A stretch of DNA of 64,000 nucleotides from Gonapodya prolifera JEL478 (Eukaryota; Monoblepharomycota; Monoblepharidomycetes; Monoblepharidales; Gonapodyaceae). The notes below the pieces were generated by a model. The model was not told the DNA's origin, made no database searches, and worked only from the letters and a program-made list of their open reading frames with translations. How positions within the stretch are numbered: position 1 is the stretch's first letter; each line of letters starts with the position of its first letter. A program made the translations under genes and the position numbers. Of this stretch, positions 1 to 11,455 are shown in pieces. The stretch spans positions 221,581 through 285,580 of the forward strand of contig KQ965790.1 in assembly GCA_001574975.1 (NCBI GenBank), given 5' to 3'.

Positions 1-684
1 CGATCCTCATCCCGCGCAACGCTTCAGCGTCATTTTTGATTGGCGAGTCCGCCTTAACGAGGAGGCACTCGTCGAACTCTCCGTAAGGAACAGACTTTGG
101 GGTATTTGGTGAAGGTGACAATTCGAGTTGAGCCTTCCCCTGGTGGAAAAAGGATGTATATTCCACTCACGAAGTCAATGTATGTTTTCCTTTTGTCTGT
201 GATGGCCTGAAAAGGTCGGATTGAAGCGGTGTAGCGCGATTACGATGATGTCCTCAAGAATGTGTTTCACGAGCAGACGGACCTGCCCCACAAAGATTGC
301 ATCGACTTCCCCATTATCACAAGAGCTTCGGAACTGTCGTGATACGCGTCGATGGAGAGGTGGAGAGCGATCAGTTTGGAGACTGGCCCCGAACGATCAA
401 CGGCAACGACGAACCTTGTCCCAATCTTTCTGCACCCAGACGACGTTTACCCCGAGCCGCTTTCCAAGCTCAGTGGCAACCTCGGCATCGTAGCCGTGGT
501 GCGTCCCGTCTGGGGTCTGAGAGCTCGAATTTAATGGTACGGCGACAAGGTAGCCGCGATCGCAGTTGTAATCACTCACAATCCAATGGGCCGGGGGAAG
601 GTCGAATCCACCGAAACCAAATGTGAGCTGCCCTGCATTGACGAGTCCTGCGACCATGGTGTGTTCCTTGTCCTGGTTCTCCAA
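1..684 (-). CDS. Family-3 solute-binding-protein-like gene (3' end outside window)
   Basis: Bacterial periplasmic amino-acid-binding (SBP_bac_3) fold encoded by a spliced gene. Exons on the minus strand: 684-415, 333-283, 206-171, 94-1 (continues past the window edge). All junctions are GT-AG and keep frame. The start of the fold reads AGQLTFGFGGFDLPP; then GYDAEVATELGKRLGV, NGEVDAIFVG, AITDKRKTYIDFSVPYGEFD and LLVKADSPIKNDAEALRGM follow in the order expected for lobe I and the hinge of the family. In bacteria such proteins bind amino acids for ABC transporters. No signal peptide is visible at the N-terminus, so a cytoplasmic or fused sensor role is more likely than secretion (inference). The start could be 684 or a second ATG about 30 nt downstream. 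It is divergent from the glutamine-synthetase-like gene. Ligand unknown; family call firm. Confidence 0.8.
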
Positions 685-1139
685 GATTGAAATGTTTTAT
701 CGGCCCGACGTCCCGTGTTGCCCTTATCTTTTACTTAGTCGGGTTTGAGACGAGTACACTTCCAACGAGAACGAACACGAATGAACAGAATATGGCAATT
801 ATTTCTCTCCTAATATCGTAGATTTTGCTACAACGTGTGTAGCGAGCACGACAACAATCAGAAGTCGCTAAGCACGTTCGTTTTCCTTCCCCAGCTCATC
901 ACCAAATAACAGAATGAGACTTGGTGTAGAAAGAGAGTGCGCCGGGTCGTGATCCGAGGGGAGCACTTCAGCAGTTCGTGATCGAGCTGTGCCACAATCA
1001 TTCAGTCGGCCCGTTTCTGTTGCCGTCTTGAACCCCGCCAGCCCAATTATAACTGCTCGCACTCCAGGCACTCGGCAGCAACCGCATCACCTTCGTTCGT
1101 CCCAACTGCAGCCAATCCCACGCGATTGATCTCCATACA
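685..1139. promoter_or_regulatory. Divergent intergenic region between SBP-like and GS-like genes
   Basis: About 455 bp separate the two divergent start codons, so both promoters must lie here or overlap the first exons. I see no convincing TATA box or palindromic operator. The placement allows co-regulation, but nothing in the sequence proves it. Confidence 0.4.
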
Positions 1140-3516
1140 ATGGCCTCTACTGAACTCCTTGCGCAAATCACACCCAAGAGCACCCCATCCAGCGACCTCG
1201 AGAAGGAAGTCAGGGAGAAAACCGTCAAGTATGGGAGCAAGTTCATGAGACTCATCTGGGTGAGTTTTCTACTCCGTTGCCCCTCGAGTGCTGTTGTTTA
1301 CGTTGTTTGACCCATCCACTGTGAATCGACGGTTATCTCCTCGTCAACGAAAATCTTCGTGATTCCAGACTGTGAGTATTCATTCATCTTGACTCGTCTT
1401 TTTTTCGAGCCGTGAGGCCGTCGAACGATCGTGTCTCTGACACCAATGTCCCCCAAACCGCATATGCTCACCACATCAATTGGTCAAATCAGGATTACTC
1501 GTAAGTTGAGAAACTTGCTTCGACACAGTGAAGGGATGAAGTTTTTCTGACGCGCAAATCCGCACATTTCTAATGCAGAGCTCTTGTCCGAGCCCGTGTC
1601 GTTACTCTCGGACGATTCTTTGACTCGGTTGCCATGAAGGGCACTCCCGTCTTTGGAGGTGCCATGGCTCTCCCTATCATGTACGACAGCGTTCCTTCCT
1701 CGATCGGTGATGCCGGCGTCTCTGGTGGTGTTATAATGAAGCCCGGTGAGTGGTCATTCGCGATATGATACGGCGGAAGTCTGGGCTTGAGGTGCAGAGA
1801 CGATGGATCGGACTTCTGGATTCTGTCTCTACGCCTTTGGCGAGCTCCTTTTGCTGACTCATTGTCAGAGAGGGGCGCTGGACCCGAATTCTGCACCAAG
1901 TCATTTACGGCATTTGCGAACTCTCCATTTCTAACTCATCTTCATGTCTGAATTTAAGATTTCCGCTCCTCGAAGCCTTGCCCCTGGCACCCGGCCCACT
2001 ACATGACCATGGGCAACCTCTTCATTCCCGGTGAGCTCAACCACAAAAGGTTCACGGAACCATTTCCATCGAACTTACCCCTTGTTCCGATCCAGACGGA
2101 AAGGGCGGCCACAAACCATGGGCTCTGTGCCCACGCAGTTTCCTCCAAACCCAATTGGACCGCATGAAGTCTCAGTTCGGATACGATGTCATTGCCGGAG
2201 TTGAGAACGAGGTTGGTCTTGATTCACACAACCCACAGTTATACCGGCCATACACCTCCTGACACTCTTACCACCCTTCACAGTTCATCCTCTACAAATC
2301 GGCCGACGACAAGGGCAACGTCGTCCCCATCAATCTGACCAACTACTCCGAAACCGCTGGTCTCCGCGGCGACATCGCCGGTCTTTTCGACACCATCGTC
2401 GAGGGAATTATTGAGGGCGGTATCCCCATGGGCCAGTACCACACTGAGTGTGCGGACGGTCAATACGAAATCACTACCGGTGAGTCCATTTTGAGAAGGT
2501 CTGCGTTGTCATAACTTGGGATACTAACCCTCAAGCTTTCCAAACCCGGAAACCCCCTTCCTGCCATTAGCCCCCATGGAAGCGATGGCTCTTGCCGACG
2601 CCACTATTTACATCCGCGAGGTCATCCACGGTGTTGCGGCCAAGCACGGCATCAACGCCACCTTCTCGCCCAAAGTGTTCCCAGACCAAGCCGGCTCCGC
2701 GTCGCACATCCACTTCTCCTTCCGCGACGCTGCCGGAAAGAACGTCTACCCGGACCCCAACGAGAAGTACGGCATCAGCAAGCACGGCCAGGCCTTCATG
2801 GTGCGTTCATACGACTGGGACCTCGCCAATTGTGTCTTAGTATTGATGAACCCACTACCCTTTGTACAGGCCGGAATCCTTGAACACCTCCCCTCCATGA
2901 TCGCCATCACCCTCCCCAGCGCCGCTTCTTACAAGCGTGTCGTTCCCAGTGCCTGGGCTGGTGTCTTCACTGCGTGGGGTATTGAGAACAAGGAAACACC
3001 TGTGCGTGTGACTGAGGACACTTTCGGCGTCGTGAACAACGTGGAAATCAAGGCTGTCGATGGAACTGCCAACATGTGAGTTCATGCGGGGGTCCAAAAA
3101 AATCGTTGTAGTCAACCTCACACCGCCCAACTTTTCAGCTACCTCGCCCTTGGTGCCATCATCGCGGCCGGACTGGACGGCATGGAACGCGGACTCACCC
3201 TTCCCGAAAACACCCAATGCGATCCCTTCTCCCTCTCCGACGAAGAGAAGAAGGCACGCCGCATCACCGCCCTCCCCAACACCTTCACCTCCTCCATCGC
3301 CAACTTCAAGGCCAACCCGCTGTGGAAGAAGGTCATGGGAGAGGACATGTACAACATGTTCATCGCCGCGAGGACCAACGAGCAGGAGTACTTCTCCAAA
3401 GTGTCCGACGACGAGCTGAGATCCATGCACGTGCTTCGGGTGAGTGGCAGGGTTTTGGGTGTAATTTTGCGCAATTGTCACTGACACATTTCGTATTCAA
3501 TTTGTTTCAGTACTAA
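1140..3516 (+). CDS. Glutamine synthetase type I-like ligase (GlnA/FluG-C-terminal family)
   Basis: Likely ATP-dependent gamma-glutamyl ligase. Exons: 1140-1259, 1369-1371, 1493-1500, 1579-1745, 1959-2030, 2096-2211, 2284-2479, 2571-2800, 2870-3075, 3139-3439, 3511-3516, giving about 470 residues, normal for GS-I-like enzymes. Visible GS motifs in order: the beta-grasp start LIWTDYSALVRARVV, the metal-binding GVENEF, the ECADGQYE segment, the ATP-site GSASHIHFSF, and the SYKRVVPSAW..WG segment with its substrate-binding arginine region. The gene ends in a 6-nt exon encoding Tyr-stop, and the 5' part needs a 3-nt exon (1369-1371) followed by an 8-nt exon to keep the WxDY motif. Members of this family in fungi and actinobacteria often use polyamines, ethanolamine or unknown amines rather than ammonia, so the substrate is open. 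The divergent neighbour is an amino-acid-binding-type protein. Confidence 0.88.
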
Positions 3517-3682
3517 ATTTCATCCCCACCAGTTTTCTTGTGCCTCTGGCCGTTTTCCTTCCCCCCCATCTCGCTTCTTGTACTTTGAGACGGTTTGTGT
3601 AGTTATATTATGTAGTGCAATCAATGCAAAAGAGCCTTTCTAGTCAATCTCGTCCTCCTTCCTCATTTGACCCCAGTCGATC

Positions 3683-4727
3683 TCATCTGTTCCCTGGACG
3701 TTCATACAGATCCCCGAAGAACTGTGCTTCCACGTCATTGTCCGGAACTTCTGGTCGGTTATCGGAACCACCCATCCTGGAGACTTGGGTTTGGTGTACA
3801 AAATCGTTCGCCCATGGGAGATCGAGCTTTGCTCCTAGATTCTCGTGTAAAGAACGTGGACCACCGTTGAGTGTGGTGGAAATGGCGGCGCCGCTTACAA
3901 CCGTGGGATGACCCAAGTGTTCTCCTGTTGTTGAGTTGAGGCTGTCTGCTCGAAGCTTGGAAGAAGCAGGGGTGCCACCCAAGCTGAAGGTACGCTCTAA
4001 CCATTTGCCCGTACTTCGCAAAGCATTTTCAGCGCCCGCATTGGCCGCGAGCACTGTTGATGTTTTTGTGAGCAGGAACGAGGCGCAAAGGGCAGCAAGA
4101 GGATAGGAGAGTGGTCCGAGATGGGTAAGTACCGCCGATACACAGGAAGTGAGTCCGTTGTCGTGAGTAGGGTTGTGGTGGGGGGTTGGTGAAGGTAGAA
4201 GCTGTGTTTTAACTTCGAATATATCCATCCGGACCAGCGATTTCTCCTTGATCCGTGACAGGCGGGGACGCTCATAATCTCACCATAATAACCGGTCCTC
4301 CAACTACGGTACAATACTCTGCGACCGCCCCGACGAGTTCCACTGGCGAAGCGTTGAGGATTCCCGGATCGAGGACAACAGCATGTGGTACTTGGTAGTC
4401 GCCAGTGGGATTCGATTGGATGATAGAGTCTGCCAAGAATCTCGCAAGATCGGGCTGCGCATGAGACGCGAAAATGTCCAAGAGGTAATCGTTTGGTGTC
4501 CCAAGCGAACCAGCAAGCACCGATCGCGACGCATGCGGGGCTCGCGAAAGCCATTCGGGATTCTTTGGCGTCACGGGCGAGACCGCATGGAAAGAAAATG
4601 GTATCGCGTGTGCGATCGATGCCCTCGCTGTTTCGATATGGTTAAAATGAAGCATCCCGATCACAAGATTGCATCCTTCGCACTTACGTGGACCAACCAA
4701 ATACATGATTCGAAGCGCCCGCGTCAT
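3683..4727 (-). CDS. Unknown protein, possible single membrane segment
   Basis: Not recognised. A model with exons 4727-4688, 4627-4284 and 4201-3683 joins three GT-AG exons in frame into about 300 residues. The first 125 residues are globular-looking, including DYLLDIFASHAQPDLARFLA and the hydrophobic LVGAVAEYCTVVGGPVIM. The C-terminal half contains one hydrophobic stretch around LSYPLAALCASFLL, then a Ser/Thr/Gly-rich polar tail. The gene converges on the GS-like gene, with about 165 bp between their stop codons. A 37-nt alternative second intron is possible, so the exon 2/3 junction is uncertain. It could be a lineage-specific protein; no function is proposed. Confidence 0.4.
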
Positions 4728-6700
4728 TTTTGGGGGATGAGTGAGATTGGATGATACGATCAATCGGTTTCAACTATGAGGCAAATTTTCGACTTGAGCT
4801 GCCCAACATCTTTAGCCGAACAGCACAAACCGATGCGGGGTTGTTGTTGGACCGTCGCTAGAACCCGGCAATGCCCAAAGGCACAACAAGGGGTGACTGG
4901 CAGTCTCTCACCATTCCATCTGGAAGTTTGAGAACGATAATGGTCTTCCTCTCCAGCTGCTTGGAGTTTTCCACCATCCTCTTTTCAGCTTTTGCAGCTA
5001 TCTCACTGCACTATACAGACGGAGAAAGCGGACAGCTGACACCATCCTCCTGCACCGCCATGTGAGGCGGGTCCTTCCAGCGCACATTGGGTAGGAATGT
5101 GCCCTAATCCGGCAAGGTAGGCACCGAGTAAGGGCTCGTATTTTTCTCTCTGTATTATTCTGCAGCAAATACAAGATTTTTGTACCGGACTGTAGTCAGT
5201 CCGGTGTTGCTCTTCGCTAGGCTGGAATGGCAGCTCTGCCCCTGACCTTCGATAATTTGTTTTATGTTGGGAGGGCGTCTGTGCCTCCACCAAAGTAGCA
5301 AATATGTAGAAGTAGAAATTTTGAATACTTCAATCCAGGGTGAAATTTTACTGGCCAACAGGCAGCGTTACATCGTCCCCCGGATTACGATGACTTATTT
5401 TTTTTTGCGTCGTGGACCACTCACTTGCCAAATTGAGCACGGTCAATGACAGATCTCGGCCAGGGAAGAAGATAGTGTTTGGTGAGGGAGGTTTATGAGA
5501 GAGACCTTGACAGGACAGCTCCTCGTTTGCACGCCGCCTCTGCTCCTTCTCCTTTTCCGTCTTCCGGCTCTTAATCGGTGGGGTGAGCAATTCGTCGCTA
5601 CGAGCACCGGTAATTCGGCGTACTCCGCGTCTGGAAAACCACTCGCGCAGCTCCCGACGATAAAATCAGGGGAAATGGAGTCATTGCGCTCTTCCGAGGT
5701 CCGAGCGTCATAAGAATTGCGAGAGCTCCTTGACACCCCGCCGATTCGCCGCCTTCCACAAACTCACCAAGCATCTCTTCGAAAAACGGTTAGTGGGAGC
5801 TACGTCAGAATAAGAAACCTCCAAGAAGCTTCGTTGGTGAGGCCGGCTGGAGAGACTCGTGTCGTGGGCCACTCCCTTATCTAGTCGAGGAGGGGACTGT
5901 GAGCATCGTCTCTGACCATGCGACCATGACAGATATAGGTTTTCATTCGCATTTCGCACTCCGCCTCCGCTTCTTCTCCGTCTTCCTCTTCCCGCTTCTG
6001 GCTCTTTGATCTCGAGGGGAGAACTTTGACGAGCCTGCACAGCTGCAGATATAGAACGTAGGAGCTTTGGTGGGCCCGATCAGCTGAGCGTCTCGCGCTT
6101 TAAGGAGACTCATCGCACACTCCACCATATTCGCTGACTTGCGCGACCCAGCATTCCGTCTTCTGAGAGAAGAAATCATGAGGTGCCTTGCTTTCCAGGT
6201 CCCGCGACGTTTGAGTCTCCCAGTGATTCCTCTCACGTTGGACGGCCACTAAACCACCCTGGAGGTAAAGATCTCCCCACAACGTCCTTGCATTTCTGAG
6301 AGTCCACCCTTGCTAACCCCAGATTACGCTCGTCAAAAAGAATCGTTCACCAGGTTTGAAGGTGGTCTTCCCCAATTTCCTTATGCATCACAGTGCCCCG
6401 TCGTTGCGCTCGACCCATGCAGCGCAGATGCACCCCGCCAGTGAATTTCGGCGTCTACCCCGAATAGCGTCGCTGGATTGACGTGCCAGGCCGACTGCGC
6501 TGCCCCGTGGAGTCGCAAAATGCGTGCAGACATTGCGCGGCAGGGGTCTGGGAATGTCTGCACGCATGTTTTGCCCCTTTGCGCGACTGCTAAAATTACA
6601 CGCCTCCAAGGGATAGCATTGATTCAGGATTCTGATTTTCTGCTTCAGCGGGCAGCGTCGCGGGTGCATGGGGTGGGAGCAGCTGAAGCGCAAAGTGAAG
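4728..6700. other. About 2 kb without a supportable gene
   Basis: No reading frame here is long, spliced sensibly, or matches a family I know. Two pyrimidine-rich tracts (about 5525-5575 and 5955-6010) resemble each other (CGCCTCYGC..TTCTCC..TCTTCC..GGCTCTT), suggesting an old duplicated segment. A strong inverted repeat lies at 6520-6567. Base composition is mixed, and the area looks like decayed intergenic or transposon-derived DNA at the edge of the A/T-rich island that follows. Confidence 0.5.
6520..6567. repeat. Perfect 15-bp inverted repeat (hairpin)
   Basis: ATGCGTGCAGACATT at 6520-6534 is repeated exactly as its reverse complement at 6553-6567, with an 18-nt G/C-rich loop. A weaker outer pairing (AGTCGC at about 6511 with GCGACT near 6580) may extend the stem. 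It could be a small foldback element or a recombination scar. No gene is clearly attached to it. Confidence 0.75.
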
Positions 6701-9700
6701 AATTACTACATTAGGCAACCAGCCTGTCGCATAATCAACTTTTTGCGACAAAATTGTGACTTATGCATCTTAAACCCCCAAAAGCAAAAGACAATCAAAA
6801 GGGAAGGTAGCTTCTTGGTCCTGGGGGGTGCGTGCAGGGTGGCAGGTGGTGTTGGGGCCCAGGAAGAGGCGGCTATTGTTGTACCAGAAATACATGCTGT
6901 AGTAGAAGAGCCGTGCACGACTGCAGAAGTGTACGGTCACTAAAAACATATTACACTGGGACAATATCTGATGGGCTTGTAACGTCATTGCGCACTGCAA
7001 GGTTCCACCCCACCAAAAGGACCACGCACTCCCAAGTGTCATTGTCCCTCAGGGGATGTCAGCCTCTTTAACTGGGTTTGCACGCGCCCTGGGAATGTAA
7101 CACATATTAAGATTTCAAGAAAGTGGAGAAGACTGGAAAGATTTGAGTTAGAGTGGAAAGTGACTTGAGTGGAAGGCAATAGAACGCATGAAACGTTGAA
7201 GTTAGCAAAGGTGAAACGGTCAAGGGTTCTTCTGGCTGAAGTGGCCAGGGTGAAGGGATTGGTTGCGACCTTGGATGAAACACGCATTCACATAGAGGAT
7301 ATTTCTCACTGCGTTGATGTCTTGGTTCCAGATCCACTTGCACCCATGAGTTGCGCATGATCTAGAAAACAAAGAAAATTGTAATTTACTTGAAAAAAGA
7401 TTAAGAAAGCATGTCATTGAAACTCACTGCATGCCCCAAAGCTTCTGTTTGGTCCCTTGCTCATTCAGGAAATACTTGTGGCACCGTGAGCACACCTGAC
7501 TGGTCCTGAACCCCAGGAATGTGCACCAACACATTGTCTCAATTTTGGTGGCAAGTTTGCTGCACATGGATGCCAAGATTGCCATGAGACCTGGAAATGA
7601 TTGGATGTGAGAAATTGTAAAGACATTGACACAATGAGATATCTCACAATCCATGTTCACATGCGGCAGGTCCCTGGGGCATTGTGGAGGTTCATCCAGT
7701 GGCGGAGATCCACATTGAGTGACCTTCTGTGCTTACAAGGATTGGGGAAATTTGATTTTCTTGTGACTGTGGTGAGACATTCTGTGGTTAGGTACAAACC
7801 AAGTTAAGGAATGAATCGGACTCAGATAAGGAGATGATTCATAGCAGAAGGTAAAGTAGTCACGTCAACACCTTGAGGCAGTGCCAGGGTTGGTTTGTGG
7901 GCCTCCTTTGTGGGGTGGGGTGGCTCTTGGCAGTGTTGCAGATGCCAGTTGATTGTGAGGTAATACAAGTGGAATCAGCAGAAGATGGGGGCCTGGGCAG
8001 CTGGTCGTGGTGGCGGGGGCAGAGGAACTCCTTGAGGTGGCAGGGGCAAGCCCCCAATAGGTTTGGCTATGGGATCTTCAAAGCCAACAGGGTCAGGTGG
8101 TGGAAAGGGTGGCACGCAGGTGTTTGGGTTGTGCTGGAGATATGTTAGTTATGCTTGGTAACACTGCCAGCATTGGGTCCAGAATGCGTACCACTTGTTG
8201 TGGAGCACGCATTGCTGCTGCACTTTGGCATGGCAACATTTTGCTGTGACATAGCCAATCTGGACCTGCGTGCCCTTGGCGGCCATCTGGGTGACCTGTA
8301 AGAAGAATGAATTGTGAGCAATGATGACAAATTCCACATGAAAACACACATCAACGCACCCAATCTGCCATGTTGCAAAAGTCCATGACAAGGTACCAGT
8401 GCTCCGGCCAAAGTCCTGTGCTTAGCTTCAAGCAGATAGTGAATGGGGAGCCATTGGGGTGGTCCCTGTGTAATTGTATGTTCTGGCAGAAGGATGGCTC
8501 CCGTCCAGTGTCTTCAGCTTGGGCTGCAAGTATGTACATTCCTTGTCAGTAACAAGGCATGATGTGAGATGTCATGCAGTGCAGTCTCACCTGGCTTGGG
8601 GGACAAGGCCTGCTGGAGGTGCTGCTGGTGTGGCATGCCTGGTAGGCAGTGGAGTGACTGGTCCAGCAGCAGCCGAAAGTGGGGCAGGAGCCTCTGGTTA
8701 AGGCAGGGCAAGCTGAGGATTTGGAGCTGCTGGCCGCTGTGGTTGGCAGGGTGGGTTAGGGAAGTGATGCATTGGAGATATGGGATTGAGACAAGGGTGC
8801 TACACAACCTAGGTGAGCTGCACGAGCCTGTAAACTGCAGGAACGTGTATATATATTATCAAACATACATAATATGTTGTAGCGCACACAGAACTCACCT
8901 GCAGGAACGTGACGCCAAACTTGGGGCACGCCCTGCAGGTGCACTCATCTAAATACATGACCACAGTAGTGGCACAGCACTTAACACCTCACACTATATA
9001 TACCATGTCAATGGATGTCACCTGAGGCTATGGTGACAAAGGGGACATAAAGTACCATACCTTCAGGTTCTGATGATGTACAGTCCAATGTGTCACAGGC
9101 CATGGATTCAGAGGAAGAGGGAGGAGGCTAAGAAGATGTTTGCAGAGGTGGAGACATTGCATGAGATGTAGATGGGAGTGACGTAAGGTGATTGTCTGTG
9201 AGACACAATATCAGAACAAGATAAGGTACAGAAATGAGGAAGCCATGATACACACCTTCCAACTCCTTCATTAACACCTTGAAGTCCTTGCACATGGTGT
9301 CATCCCAAAACACTGGGTCTTAAATGCTGAACCCTAGCAATGCAAATTGAGTTTACAGATTCCAACTGTTATGAACCAACAAAACAGAATGTGCAGATTC
9401 TTTCCATTTCCACTTACATGGAGTCTTTGTGGTCTTAGACTTCTGGATGATATGGAAAGCAAGAGTTAGATGATGCAAATGGTCCCTGGAAGTTCATTGA
9501 ATGCACCTGCTTTGGAGAAGTCAAGAAGGAGCACACAATGGCTCCACACTTGACTTCATGTCCAGCCCACTTGCAAACCATGCAGGGTGGTGGTCAATGG
9601 GAGTTCTGAAGGGGATGACAGTGAGAGGTAGTTGGGCAAGGGGGGCAGTATTTACGTTTTGAAGGCAAAGCCTGGAAATGTGTACACAAGCTCAGTGAAC

Positions 9701-11340
9701 GCTCCCAAACATTGCAAGTCTTTGCACTTAGTCTCTCACCTTTTCAGCCTAGCATCTCTGCCATATGGGGCCCTAGAAGAAATAGGAGATTTCTTTGACA
9801 AACTCCTCTTGTTGCTGCTCATACAGATGGTGAGATTCCCATATTTCCTTGATTTGCTTGCACTTGCAAAGTTCTCAATGCTCTTGTGCAGAGAGAGCCA
9901 CTGGCAATTGGAAATGGTAGCAGGCATGGGTTCAAGGAAAGGGAGGATGGTGTCAACAACCGCAGAGGTTAAAGGTAGACAGAGAATGGAAGGAATGGAA
10001 CTTAGTGGTGGAAATGACTGAGTCTGCAGAGAAGAAGGCACAAAAATGTTGAAAAGAAGAGCTTTGAAGCACAACCAGGACAAGACTCACAAGAGAGTTT
10101 TCTGGACCACCTTGTAGCCCCTGCAGAGCCTGAGAACCCACGGATGTTGAAACATTGTCTAGTGCTGCACATGTGACAGCCCAATCAATGTAGTGTCAGT
10201 CTGTTTTCCCAAATCATATGGATGCAGCAGTCCAACGGGTGCGGGTGGTGATGCAGACAACACAATGCGTTCTTGAGACAATGGGTCTTGGCAGTAATGT
10301 AGGACATAGTGGAGGAAGCTCTCTGTTGTATTGAGAGTTGAGGTGTGACTTGAGAAAGGAGGGGGGAGAACACATATTGTTTTGAAGTGGGATGCAAGAA
10401 GTCTGGACCAGAGAGAGAACCAGAATGGCATTTTGATATGACAGCAAGAGAGATGAAAGTAGTGGAGTGGAGTGTAGAGGAGTGTGCAAGGAAGTGAACA
10501 AAAAAATGCTGAGTTCAAAGTGAAAAGAACAAAAGTCAAAGGCATCACACTCATATGGGCTTGAAATTGACAGTGGCAGCGCGAGGGTTGCTTTTCAGTG
10601 CAAGAAGGCAACCTTGGAGCTGTGATGCTGTTGGATCAGAGTAATGTTAGTCAGCAAACGTGATGACGTGAGCACAACAACAACAAAAGTGACAGCAAAC
10701 CACCATGTACCATTCCAAAAGAGATGATGCAACAGCCATGGACCAGTTTTGAGACCTTGCATGTGTCTGTCCAACAAAATTGAACATTGGATTTGGATGA
10801 CACAAAAGGAAACCTGGGTGAAATTGAATTTCTTTTGCCACTGGCACACCCACAAACTCAGCCCTGCATTGTGATAAGCTGTAATACCATGTGATTGCAA
10901 TGTTTGCAGATTGAAGAATGGGCAGTGGTGACTTGGTTGGTAAGTGAAAATGGTTGAACCCAAAAGGATGCTGCAAGGGCTGTAGCAGAGTTTTACAGAG
11001 TGAAAGTTACACAGCAAACCATCTCCAATATTGACAACGAGTAGAAACAAGGCGCAAGAAAGCAATGGGGATGGAATTGCAGCCTCCATCAACAAATCTT
11101 CCATAACAAAACTATTTGCATTTGATTGAATAGTGTAGTAAATTCATCATTACCTTAACAAATATATATGCAAGATTATTACACATGTTTGCTGAACAAA
11201 TTGTGAGCCAGATCAGTTGGGGCGAGGATGCTTTGGTCGAGCTACCCAATTTTCTTGTAGAAATGTGAAAAATGATAAGCCCACTCATTCTTGGTAAGAC
11301 AATGCTCACAGAAACATCTTCTTTCACTGGAGCTCACGAC
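6700..11340. mobile_element. A/T-rich transposon-derived island 1
   Basis: Composition is visibly more A/T- and TG/CA-rich than the host genes on either side. Only short broken reading frames are present, mainly on the minus strand, and some are separated by plausible GT-AG introns. One example is a minus exon ending ..CNMADWV near 8350, followed by a GTGCGT donor and a CTTACAG acceptor. A Cys-rich exon near 8880-8950 (DECTCRACPKFGVTFLQ, minus strand) lies in a segment repeated in the second island at 17.55-17.79 kb. The Cys-cluster arrangement is reminiscent of the CxC regions of KDZ-type fungal transposases, but I cannot confirm that. No transposase catalytic motif or terminal inverted repeats were found by eye. 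Confidence 0.45.
8788..9010. repeat. Dispersed repeat, copy A
   Basis: A segment of roughly 220-240 bp beginning GTGCTACACAACCTAGGTGA matches 17548-17790 with small indels. It contains a minus-strand exon/intron junction: a CCTGCAG end of exon, then GTGAGTTC. Both copies keep the phase and the same cysteines, so this is a fragment of a multicopy spliced gene rather than a simple repeat. Confidence 0.8.
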
Positions 11341-11455
11341 TTGGCGGCCAACAGAAGTCACTCAGAAGGAGAGACAACCACGTAGAACATCTTCCAAAGA
11401 AATTATGCGCCTCTCTGTAAACCTTCATTTGTAAATACAACATATTGTCCATTTC

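Noticed and set aside
140-170. 31-nt intron in the SBP-like gene ending CCACCAG
   Set aside because: A longer intron ending at 95 (76 nt) gives the conserved IDFSVPYGEFD and is a more typical length.
3060-3487. Long open frames on both strands over the GS-like gene's 3' exons
   Set aside because: They are shadows of the GS coding sequence in other frames; the spliced GS frame carries all conserved motifs.
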